This document shows, piece after piece, positions 55,056 through 64,000 of a DNA stretch of 64,000 bases. The stretch's first letter is position 1, and each line of letters begins with the position of its first letter. Source of the stretch: Ypsolopha sequella (taxonomy: Eukaryota; Arthropoda; Insecta; Lepidoptera; Ypsolophidae). The notes below the pieces were generated by a model that was not told the DNA's origin, did not search any database, and was given only the letters and a program-made list of their open reading frames with translations. Where the stretch lies: NCBI GenBank assembly GCA_934047225.1, contig OW204000.1, positions 10,186,001 through 10,250,000 of the forward strand, in the 5' to 3' direction. The position numbers and the translations under genes were made by a program.

Positions 55056-55300
55056 AATGTGACTACGTGTTGTTTTTGTGTTAACTCTATCTTGAGCAAT
55101 TGTGTGTGTTACAAGATCAAAAAGGTCTGTGTAATGTACACATATCGTACACAATGCACGTTTCGTCAACATATATTTAATCTGCTTTATTTCAGCGTAC
55201 ATTTTTCCGCTTTATTCCTTAGGTCTTTCCAAATTTCAGATCAATTGTTCCTGAATTTTGCCGCGGGTAGACTTACTTTTATAGTACATTACGATACGAG
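55056..55300. other. No gene recognised
   Basis: Covered by a 114-codon plus-strand frame (55059-55403) that continues into the hairpin below and has no recognised domain; not accepted as a gene. Confidence 0.3.
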
Positions 55301-55367
55301 AGCGATGAAACGTTTTCTGACGCAATCACACGAGTCGAGAAAAAGTTTCTCGCACGAGTTTCGTATA

Positions 55368-55440
55368 ATTTTTTATAGCACAAGTGCGGAAAATGCCGAC
55401 TAATAAAGTGGTCATTTTACGCACGGTGTGCTATAAAAAA
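55368..55440. repeat. Hairpin with TATAGCACA arms
   Basis: TTTTTTATAGCACA..GTGCG and CGCAC..TGTGCTATAAAAAA. Possibly a MITE end. Confidence 0.5.
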
Positions 55441-55481
55441 TATTATGATAACATTTGAACAAAACCTAAAAAAAAAAAACC

Positions 55482-55810
55482 GGCCAAGTGCGATTTGGAC
55501 TCGCGCACTAAGTGTTCCGTACCATTATCTATAAAAACTGCAAAAAAAACATGTCTGCTGTATGGGAGCCCCCTCAAATATTAATTTTATTCTGTTTTTT
55601 TAGTATTTGTTGTGATAGCGGCAACAGAAATACATCATCTGTCAAAATTTCAACTGTCGGTTCATGAGATACAGCCTGGTGACTGACGGACAGACTGACG
55701 GACAGACAGACTGACAGCGGAGTCTTGGTAATAGGGTTACCCTTTGGGTACGGAACCCTAAAAACAGGCTGAGTGCAACTCGGACTCGCGCACAAAGGGT
55801 TCCGTACAAA
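55482..55810. repeat. Repeat N, copy 2 plus fragment
   Basis: Reverse orientation of 48537-48815 (starts CCGGCCAAGTGCGATTTGG). A second partial copy follows from 55764 (CAGGCTGAGTGCAACTCGGA). Frame 55574-55795 is a by-product. Confidence 0.75.
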
Positions 55811-56195
55811 GACATAGTAATAATTCTACGTGCAGTTATTGTGAACCAACATAATTTGACACTTACGATCTATTAAACCCTGTATATCTAAAGGATCCAA
55901 TTAAGTTGGTAAAAGAGAACGTCCTAAATAATTAAATATTTGTAAATTTCAGATTTGCTCATATGGTGCTATAATACCTACCTACAAACGAAATTTCAAG
56001 TTTCTAAGTCAACTGTAAGTGCCCTATAGGTTTTTATTCACTTGCGAGTGTCAAAAATTTGTATAAAATTTATTATGTAAAGTGCAATAACTTTTTTTCG
56101 CGTCGAATTAGAAGCCAAATTTTCTTACAACACTATAAGGCCACAGACTTCTGTAGGAAGTATCAGTTTCAATTTGATATCTCATACGGGGCCCG
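55811..56195. other. No feature recognised
   Basis: AT-rich DNA leading into a related repeat fragment. Confidence 0.25.
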
Positions 56196-56290
56196 AGCAA
56201 AAGGGTCTTGACAGACAGACAGATGGACGGACATACAGACAGACAGACAAACAGTTTTTTCATTTTGAGGTATGGAACCCTAAAAACAGA
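56196..56290. repeat. Repeat N-like fragment
   Basis: 'gacagacagacagatggacg' followed by 'gaggtatggaaccctaaaaa'. Confidence 0.55.
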
Positions 56291-57151
56291 AAATGTGCGT
56301 GTTTTGTTTTGTAAAATCCAACCCAAAACCTACAAATTTGTAATTTGATAGAAATACGTTTGCCGAATGAGGTTACTGGTACAGATCACCGCAGAGGTGC
56401 ACGTGCTGGCAATGATGCACGGCATAGTCATCCATCACATCTGCCTAAGGTTGCCAACCCTACTATATAATATAGTATCCTACTAAATTAGGAGTCCTAC
56501 TACTATTATTCTACTACTATAATTCTGAAAAACTGAAAAAAATCTGACAAATGGTAAAACTGGAAAATAGAACTACAATTTCCATAATTTTGAAGCTTTA
56601 GTGGATAAACATATAGACATTGCTTGAAAACTGAATACTAATTTTTACCATTTGTACTCGTACACAATTCAATTGAACACCATTCTGGACCATGTAGTTA
56701 CTGATCAGAAATTTTGAACCAAATTTCCTACGAAAAATTGTCAACAAGTTTTCCTCTGTAGTGATTCTGACCGCTAATACTTAAAACTGAATCATAAGCA
56801 TTTACAGAGCACATTTAGCTGTATGAAAAGTTGCAAGAAATATTCATTCAATAAATTATAAACAAAGAAATATACTACGAGTATATTTACATATTTTTCT
56901 TGATCTCCTATATTTTTTAAGGTGTTAGGCTCAAAAATACTATATTTTCTAAAGCAAAGTTGGCAACCCTACATCTGACGCCTATTCTGTTCATAGTATT
57001 TTTTTCTGGAGACTGGTTAGATGCAGTTGCGTGGTATCTGTTAATCGTCTGTTACCGACTTACGTAAATTTTGCGTATGTCGCTGGACACACTGATCAAT
57101 AGCTCGCCTGCATTCACTCTCGCCCTTTTTTGCGAGCGCGCTTCATGCTTC
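56291..57151. other. No gene; possible decayed element 56450-56975
   Basis: GGTTGCCAAC at 56451 and GTTGGCAACC near 56960 could be inverted ends; the interior has 'atatagtat' near both ends. Weak. Confidence 0.25.
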
Positions 57152-57515
57152 ATTCCACGAGTCGAACTCCTATAAAATGAATTTTTTGCATCTCATTGGT
57201 TAATACACGGGGCTAGAGATAAGTGACACAATAGGCGAAGACGGTTTTAAAGGAAAGGTATTATAATATTTTCTTAAAACGTTGTTTTTTCTGTTGACGA
57301 TATAGGGGGATTTTTATGTTTTCTCTCTACTGAATTCGCAATATCAGACATCTTTAATATTTTTTCACTGACACGCACTGCGACATCTATGAACGTACTG
57401 AAAAACTCCGACATGTAAGTCAACCTTAAGAAACACATTGGCTAATGAAGGTCACGCACATTAACCAATGGGTGCACATGGGAGATTTTCTTTGGGTGTT
57501 CGACTCGTGGAATGG
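57152..57515. mobile_element. MITE with ATTCCACGAGTCGAAC ends
   Basis: CATTCCACGAGTCGAAC..CATTGGTTAAT and ATTAACCAATG..GTTCGACTCGTGGAATG enclose 364 bp. Confidence 0.8.
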
Positions 57516-57804
57516 AGTATAGGTTTCGTCGAGACTGCGTCAAGCACAGGAGTGGCCAAGGGCCCGTGTACCTACATAATATAGACAACAATAATAATTT
57601 ACTAAGAACGGAAGCTAAGCTTGTTTTTGCAAAATTCTTTCTTGATAAATTGTATCTCAGTAGGATCACAATAATCAATTACATAAATAACAACATTTTT
57701 ATTTGATAATAAGAAATTCGTGACCAAAAGCGATGCGTCAACATTTTATCCATCAGAAATTCAGAATCAGTAGCTATGGTCAGAAACAGTCCGATGTTTG
57801 TTTC
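57516..57804. other. No feature recognised
   Basis: Overlapping short frames on both strands (57442-57706) have no recognised domain. Confidence 0.25.
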
Positions 57805-57850
57805 CTCAAATATGTGGCGCACGCAGCTGCGCCGGCGCCGTCAATTGTTT
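57805..57850. promoter_or_regulatory. GC-rich island F
   Basis: GCAGCTG E-box (57823-57829) directly joined to TGCGCCGGCGCC (57828-57839), one base off the island 12-mer. Frame 57798-58106 begins here but turns AT-rich at once. Confidence 0.35.
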
Positions 57851-58159
57851 TGGCACGATGGATCTCAACCGAGCTCTTGACCCGGTTACAGAGGTGAAAT
57901 ACCTACTTACGTATTCTTGTATACATTTTGTTTTTTATTTCCAGTTATCTTTGACCGTCATTAAGAGGCGTTACCCGTTTGCAAAAAAAATACCAAATAT
58001 TATACAAGTGTATTCTAAAATTCATTCACCAAATACTTGCGAGAGATATTATATTATCAACTACCTGATTATAAGTACGCAACTATCTATTCTACAAGAG
58101 CCATAAGCAAAAAAATTACGGATCTGTAAATATCTCTCTAAATAACCTTAAATTCCTGC
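57851..58159. other. No feature recognised
   Basis: AT-rich DNA. Confidence 0.25.
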
Positions 58160-58704
58160 TGTTTTGTATTTTCTTAGCTAAAGTAGATATAAGTAATTTG
58201 TATAGTATAAGTTTTAGTATGTAACTGATATGGAAAAAAAAAGGAAATATGCTAAAAAAAGACATGATCTTGCTAAGTTTCTTCCCCTTCTTCGTAGCAA
58301 GACTAATCTAATGGGCGGAGGTGGCTGTGGCGGAGGTGGCTGTGGCGGAGGTAGACATGTATTTATAAACATATGTATGTAGAATGTAGGGTGGGGTTTG
58401 GTCGGCTGCCTGGGTTCATGCTGGGGGTTCGGTTTGTGATCAGTGAGCCTTATTCCTGGTCGCTGGCCGGGTCTCCGGTGTGGGTTCGGGCGGTTGATAA
58501 GATTTCACCTTTTATAAATATAGACTTTACCTATCATTTTAATCGATATATTGCTACATAAGCTAAATAAACCTTTAATTTAGTTCATGTACATTTATTA
58601 TTTTATTACATATATTTTTATAAGATTAAATTGACTCGTAAAAAGTTTATTATATATATACCTACTTTACAGGATAAACTATTTGAGTTTGAATAATTTG
58701 AATT
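58160..58704 (+). mobile_element. LINE family Y 3' end, copy 4, with altered hairpin
   Basis: Same layout as copy 1: AAGTTTCTTCCCCTTCTTCG, a GGCGGAGGTGGCTGT duplication (58316-58345), the hairpin (about 58386-58512), and the tail to AAACTATTTGAGTTTGAA. The left arm reads GGTGGGGTTTGGTCGGCTGC against GGTGAAATTTAATCAACCGC in intact Z. The right arm reads CCGGGTCTCCGGTGTGGGTT against CCAAGTCTCCAGTATGAATT. Frame 58373-58561 is a by-product. Confidence 0.7.
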
Positions 58705-58974
58705 TAACACCTAGGTATTACGTCGGTTTTGGGAGGAAACATTTTATTTACCGTTTACCGTTACCATTTTGGCAATTCACCGTTCGTAGTGTTTTTTCCG
58801 AAAGAACCGGGTTTCAGTTTTGAGATTCCCGGTTCTTAAGAGTACGGCATACCCTAGCAAAAAATGTGACTATCCGTCTAACACAAACTTTTAATAGCTT
58901 TTAATAGAACCGATTATTGGTTTGACTCATTGGTCTATTTGTCTTTGACGGATAATAACACAGATAATATGATA
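58705..58974. other. No feature recognised
   Basis: AT-rich DNA. Confidence 0.25.
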
Positions 58975-59360
58975 GTAATACTAATAATCAATGGTAGAAC
59001 TGATGCCGGGCTCGACTGTGGAGGTACCACTATCTTACTTGGAGACCCCCATGAAGTAATTCGGGGGAGAGTAAGAGGACAGCTCAAGGCAAAAAACCAG
59101 GAGGCCCACCATGCCTAGGACCGATGGATGGCGGCGGTATATACGTACATCCCTAATAGCCGGGCCTTATATGGAACAGACTGGTGACGGGCAGCGGCGT
59201 CACTGGTGCGAGGGTTCCGGCACCGCGCTCACCAACCCGCCTGCCCAGCGTGTGTGAGTATGGGCAATTTTTCCAGGATGATCGCCGGGAATGGCAAAAT
59301 CCTGGAAAGGCATGTCCAGCAGTGGACGAACTGATGGATGGATGGATGGGTGGACTAATA
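58975..59360 (+). mobile_element. LINE/SINE 3' end with (GATG)n tail
   Basis: Runs from GACTGTGGAGGTACCAC through CTGGTGACGG..GGCGTCACTGGTGCGAGGGT, a GCACCGCGCTCACC block and CAGTGGACGAACTGATGGAT, ending in GGATGGATGGATGG. The inverted copy is at 62998-63350. Two short frames (59153, 59184) are by-products. Confidence 0.7.
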
Positions 59361-59394
59361 ATTACGTAGCGAAACAATTTTACTGAAATATTTT

Positions 59395-60376
59395 GTGGGC
59401 AAAAAAGTATTGAATTTTAGGAGATTCAATTCATATATTTCTATTACCTATTTTATGGAAAAATAATCAAGTCGATCCCTTAACCGTGTTCTTCTAAGGA
59501 ACGTTTGAAAACCAAAAAAACAGCTGGTTGTGTCGGAGATACAACCGTATATTATTAAAGCGAATACTTCTTGCCATGTGGTACCTATATTCAGCTTTGG
59601 GAAAACATTGTTGTTTTCTTGATATTTACCGTTTTGGACCCGTAAATTTTGCAAAAAACTTCTTTCCATCTACGTCCGTTGCACCACATACGATGATACA
59701 ACACGCTCATTCCGCTACTAAAGGAATCTTGCTTCCTTATAATTGACTATTTTTAGTTATTCGACACTGCGTGCTGTGGCATTAGATGTCAATTACATAG
59801 AAAAGCATAAAGAATTATGTGAACTTCCTGATGGCAGCGATTTTTTTATTATTGCGATCAAATAAAAATTAATTTATCATGAATGATAATTGATGATAAA
59901 TAATGAACGGTTAAAAAACGTACTAATCTGTAATAAGAAATCGTCAAAAATAAAAGGTTATCATGAACTTTTTTTCACGAAAGAAGTACCCAATCTAAAT
60001 ACTCTTATTGACAAGCTCTAAATACGAAAATGCTTTGATTTGCGGAATTTTTTCCTGAAGTTGATCACGGAAGTGACGTACAAGTTCTGAACTAGACCCC
60101 CTACATATTTGAGGAAAAAAGAAGGATTCGCTTCAAAAAAGTAGGTTGGAAATCTTGAACGAATATATTTTTTTAGATAAAAGTAAGATAAAAGACATAC
60201 ATTTTTATATTATATTATATTATATTTATTTATACTATTTAACATACATTACTTTTGTACGTTCAGTTAATAAAAGACAAGAAAGAAAATGTATTTTTTT
60301 TTAATTTAAGGAGAGACCTAATTTCTTCCAAAGAACCCTCAAAAGTCTAGCGTTCTCGGCTCAGGTCCAGCCTTAA
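59395..60376. mobile_element. TTAA element X, long or disrupted copy
   Basis: CATATATTTCTATTACCTAT..GAACGTTTGAAAA at the left and ACCTAATTTCTTCC..AAAGTCTAGCG..TTAA (60373-60376) at the right match element X; the middle is unrelated AT-rich DNA, including a fragment (59960-60020) of the 29.25-kb MITE. Confidence 0.5.
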
Positions 60377-60498
60377 GTTACCAGAAACTACCCTACTACA
60401 TGCTGTGTCCATCAGTCCAGTTGTTCATCCAATCCATCCATCATGTGAGTGACTGTCTCAGTGCGACCACGTGCAACATTCCAGTAAACAATTTGTTT

Positions 60499-60545
60499 GT
60501 GCGCCGCGCCGCGCGCCGGCGCAGACGTAATGCCCGGTTAAGGCC
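60499..60545. promoter_or_regulatory. GC-rich island H
   Basis: CGCGCCGGCGCA at 60512-60523, one base from the island 12-mer; a CACGTG E-box lies at 60466-60471. Overlapping frames at 60400 and 60441 are by-products. Confidence 0.3.
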
Positions 60546-60836
60546 CTTAATATCGCCAAATGGGTACTTTCTAAAGCCTACTCCTCTTTTATGGCCAAAC
60601 CAAAAATATTGAAAAAATGTATTATGGATTATCAACTCTAGGACAACATATGCAACATTTTTCTTTTTCGTACCACCAAAACTTCTATATGAAAAATTGT
60701 TTCAACTGAATGGTGTTTTTTGGCTTGAATTTCCTACTGCTCCTAAGCGGCTTAGGTGATTTAATTCATTTATGCTTTGATAAATAGATAAACTTGATAG
60801 CTATGAATAGAATAGAATTATTCAATCGAACAATGA
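60546..60836. other. No feature recognised
   Basis: AT-rich DNA. Confidence 0.25.
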
Positions 60837-61003
60837 CGCCCATGTGAAAAGTATTATTTTCTCCTATTTTGCCCTTTCAAGGACGCAGCGAGCGTCGTAA
60901 CAGCCACCACGCATTGTGCACTGATTTGAACGCTATTTCAATGTCGTTTCCGTCGATATTCATACAGACAAACATCGATCTGCTAATTTGGCGACGGTAA
61001 TCG
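60837..61003 (-). repeat. Dispersed repeat V, copy 3
   Basis: Reverse orientation of 22918-23075; the minus strand keeps the frame NIDGNDIEIAFKS. Confidence 0.6.
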
Positions 61004-61008
61004 CCTTA

Positions 61009-61585
61009 ACACGATGCATCGTGTTACTGTTGCAGGTTACATGGATTTTTTTTTTGCTCACTGGATCTGCTAGCCAGCTAGCCACCTACAATTATTGATT
61101 GTCACCTGCACCCGTAGCACAGTGTTTAATCGCGCGCGATGCGACCTAGTTGAATCACAAGTGCGAGAAGCGCGTAACACGATGTTTTTGCGATTAAACA
61201 GTATGTTACGCTCCTCGCACTTGTGTTTCAACTAAGTCACATCGCGCGCGATTAATTCACCCGCAACAATAAATCTCACTGGTATCCGACTAGGGGGCGT
61301 TCTATTTTTCACAACAGTCTCAAACCAAGCGTTGCCCGGTAGAATTTTTATAAGTCTGTATGGTGGAGCTCAAAATATCCGCAGATAAATTTTTGCTCTT
61401 TTTGATATTGTATATGATATGATATTTACCACAGATAAAATAAGAGTAGTTAACTAAATAAACAGGAAGGAAGCTAATAAAATTAATGAAATTTATCATT
61501 AAAATGTGCCCGAGACCTTGGAATATATGCCTAGATTATCCGAGTCCAGTGAGCAAAAATCCATGTTAACAGTAACATGCATCGT
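61009..61585. mobile_element. Inverted-repeat element containing hairpin H
   Basis: ACGATGCATCGTGTTACTGT..TTGCTCACTGGA at the left is matched by TCCAGTGAGCAA..ACAGTAACATGCATCGT at the right, about 50 bp each; hairpin H copy 2 lies inside. Nested insertions. Confidence 0.6.
61107..61269. mobile_element. Long hairpin element H, copy 2
   Basis: ACCTGCACCCGTAGCACAGT..AATCGCGCGCGA with its complement; the right end is shortened (ATTAATTCACCCGC) compared with 43318-43490. Confidence 0.8.
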
Positions 61586-61599
61586 GGCATAATGACCGC

Positions 61600-62747
61600 A
61601 AGCAATTTGACGCACACTCGCTTATTGCTGTGGAAGTATTGTTCATTACCCGTCCAGCACAATAAGTCTATGGCAAAGACCTTATTTGCTTTTGATAGAG
61701 GCGATTATATGTTGGCTCATTGGCCTCCTTTTCTTGAACGCGTAATACTAATGATAACAAAGCGAAACAACAAATTGGTGTGTTTTTAGTTAATACTGAA
61801 TTATTTTGTAGGGAATAAAATATTGGATTTAAGTAAAATCCCTTCATATTTCTATTACCTATTTTATGGAAAAAAAAAGTTAATCCCTATACCTCGTTCT
61901 TGAAATGAACGTTTGAAAATAAAAAAAGAGGGTGGAAAACTTTTTTTTTTTACAAAATTATAAATCTTAATAATTGTTTGTAAGTAGAATCCCTAGATAA
62001 AAGATATATAGAATAAATCAAAAATATAGGCTATCCCAAAATTCAATTTCCAATTCCAATTTCAATTAGTTTTTTTTTGTAAATATCTGTCACTTAATTT
62101 AACAAGTGTTTTCATTCGAATATCTAAGTATTAAAATATTTTTAAGATGAGCTCCTATTACAGTAAAATAGCAATAATACTTTTTTCTAAAGTAAAACAT
62201 GGAAATTATTTTACTATTTAAGAAACTGCACTAAATCACCTATTAACTAAAATTACTTGCCACCTAAGCGTAGTACATTTTTTTCACAGTATGAAGACTA
62301 AGAGTCAAAGTTAGCAAATAAAAAATTTCAAACTCATAATTCGAACAAAAATGTTTTTTTTTTTTTTCTTACAAATGTGTATCATATTAGTTTGATTTTG
62401 GACTAGAGTCAATAGCAGAGCTATAGTCAGGATTCTGAAACAAAAATAAGAATCTTAGAATATGGAATCGTGTAGCTGTGGCACTGGAAAGAGTCATCTA
62501 AGGTGTCAAATTTCACAAAATTTATAAAAGTATCGATAACTCGAAAACTATCGACTTTTTACTGAAGTCATGTTTTGATATTCTGGACAGTCATGAGCTG
62601 GCCTATCAGACCTCCAAGGGATAACGTTGACTTTTGGGACACCCTGTATATTTTTTTCAATACAAGGAGAGTTCGAATTTCTTCAAACGTTTCTTTGAAA
62701 GTCTGGCGTTGTTCATGCTCTAGGCTCGTGTACATTGTACAGTCTTA
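61600..62747. mobile_element. TTAA element X, reverse copy with 600-bp insert
   Basis: Reverse complement of 50864-51365: ATTACCCGTCCAGCACAATA at the left, GAATTTCTTCAAACG..CATGCTCTAGGCTCG..GTACAGTC-TTAA (62744-62747) at the right. 62035-62645 interrupts it and starts 'atcccaaaa' and ends 'ttttgggaca', possibly another element with TCCCAAAA ends. Frame 61577-61789 is not a recognised gene. Confidence 0.6.
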
Positions 62748-62997
62748 AAAGACTGGTATAGGAAATTGCTTATATTATCAATTCTTACTACATGTGTATT
62801 GTATACTTCAGGGTATATTAAGAACATCTTCCAGAAATTCTAGAACATATTTCTTAAGTTCTTGTTATTCCACAAGTAGTGAAATATCTTCAACTAAACA
62901 CTTATTTCATGAATGTGTTAAAGGATTTATCAGTTTTATTGTTCTTTACAAAGCAGTTCTTACCCAAAATACGAGTACATTTTTAACTTCATCAACT

Positions 62998-63350
62998 CTA
63001 CAACTCCACACCGTCCATCCAATCATCAGCCTGTCTTCGTCCACTGAAGGACATAAGCATTTCCAAGACATCGCCACTCTGGCGGTTCTCCTAAAAGAAA
63101 TGCCTAAATATACTCCAACACGCTGGGCAGGCGGGTAGGTGAGCGCGGTGCCGAACGAAACCCTCGCACCAGTGACGCCCCTGCCGTCACCAGTCTGTTT
63201 GTCACCAGTCCAGCCGGCAATAGGGAATGGATATAATGCCATCCCAGGCATGGTGGACTACCTGGTTGTGCCTATATGAGAGCTGTCCTACTTATTCGGA
63301 AGGGTTTGCGAGTAAGAGGTGGTACCGCCACAGTCATACCCGGAATCTCA
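62998..63350 (-). mobile_element. LINE/SINE 3' end with (GATG)n tail, reverse copy
   Basis: Reverse complement of 58975-59360: CATCCAATCATCAGCC..TTCGTCCACTG at the left, GGTGAGCGCGGTGCCG and CACCAGTGACGCC, and GTGGTACCGCCACAGTC at the right. Frames 62794-63138, 62946-63251 and 63227-63508 cross it and are by-products. Confidence 0.7.
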
Positions 63351-64000
63351 CTTATAGACCAACTTATATTGAAAAAAAACGCATGCACAAATCACACAGA
63401 ACTTGTTTTCGAAGAATGACACCTGAGGAATGCGGATTTAGGAAAACTCTAAATATTTGTATTAAAAGCATAGAAACAAAGTTATATATTTTTTTTCCTT
63501 ACACGTGAACACTTATCATTATTCAAATTGGACATTTAAATCAGAATCTCGAATGACCTTGCCAAAAATGTAACTGTTTTTATAGCTTCGTTGGAATAAC
63601 CCACTAGACCGAAAACAACGAAAGAAGTCCCGCGGCTTAAGGCATTTTCGTATGTATTTCTTGACAATAAGGGTTTATTGGCGAGTTCTTTAGTACCATT
63701 TACTCTATGATAGGCAATTAAACAGCATCCACAGCTGACAACCGCTGAGATTGTTTACTAATAAATTTTGTTATCACATTATAGTCAGATGGCGCTTGAA
63801 GGGACCCGTCCGATTTTTTTGACTATTTATATTCGTTTTTGTATATTATATCACTTATTGTAGGTATGTTAGCCTTATAGCAACAGAAGGAAGGTCGACT
63901 GGATCTCTTTATCCACATATTAGCAAATCTTTTATTTTGTTTTGTGAAGACCTTGAATTTTTTGTGTTATCTATAAAAACAGGACATCGGAGAATAGTTT
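63351..64000. other. No gene; one MITE fragment
   Basis: 63590-63690 resembles the middle of the 29.25-kb MITE ('cgaaagaagtcc', 'gcattttcgtatgtattt', 'ttgacaataag'). Otherwise AT-rich with no recognised feature. Confidence 0.35.

Noticed and set aside
55059..55403. 114-codon plus-strand frame
   Set aside because: AT-rich, no domain, and its end runs into a hairpin. It begins at the edge of GC island E by chance.
55574..56326. Two minus-strand frames rich in SVCLSVCLSV
   Set aside because: Produced by 'gacagacagacgg' tracts of repeat N.
59153..63508. Frames at 59153-59369, 62946-63251 and 63227-63508
   Set aside because: They are opposite-strand readings of the (GATG)n-tailed repeat present in two inverted copies; similarity between them is due to DNA identity.

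Overview
This is eukaryotic nuclear DNA, by eye about two-thirds A+T, with almost no long open reading frames and very many small transposon remnants. The repeats point to a moth or butterfly (Lepidoptera): LINE 3' ends with short repeat tails, many TTAA-flanked and TA-flanked MITEs, hAT MITEs, tRNA-headed SINE pieces, a tyrosine-recombinase N-terminal fragment of the kind scattered through lepidopteran genomes, and the 'GGGTTCCGTA' family. I cannot name the species.

The one gene I recognise with confidence is the RNase MRP RNA gene (about 4043-4280, + strand). It is followed by a decayed reading frame (4905-5165). A CR1/Jockey-type LINE lies on the minus strand at 7.4-9.4 kb; its reverse transcriptase is broken by one TAG. 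From 10 to 32 kb there are many MITEs, a four-unit 128-bp tandem array (14.84-15.35 kb), a 1-kb inverted-repeat element with a CpG-rich core (20.4-21.4 kb), two unrecognised minus-strand frames (10.8 and 23.3 kb), and two GC-rich islands (27.5 and 28.9 kb). From 32 to 43 kb come two hAT MITEs with target duplications, a cluster of abutting MITE ends (33.1-33.7 kb), a 127-codon minus-strand frame (36.7-37.0 kb), and a probable 3'-terminal coding exon with a poly(A) signal (37.58-37.75 kb, minus). A second plausible gene is an 89-residue single-pass membrane protein at 45.14-45.41 kb (minus), boxed in by MITEs. From 46 to 64 kb the window is nearly all repeats, including a 2.7-kb inverted repeat with a TTAA element inserted in only one arm (50.6-53.3 kb), and more GC-rich islands.

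Three signals stand out. First, a LINE family (four 3'-end copies at 44.3, 49.4, 51.5 and 58.2 kb) carries an inverted-repeat MITE in its 3' region. In the two copies that keep both arms, nearly all arm-to-arm mismatches are G opposite T, on the strand expected if adenosines in the folded RNA had been edited to inosine before reverse transcription. Second, isolated GC-rich islands share a near-palindromic 12-mer (TGCGCCSGCGCA) next to E-boxes of the RCAGSTG type. Third, the RNase MRP gene stands alone in AT-rich, repeat-filled DNA. All calls come from reading the sequence by hand; no searches were run.
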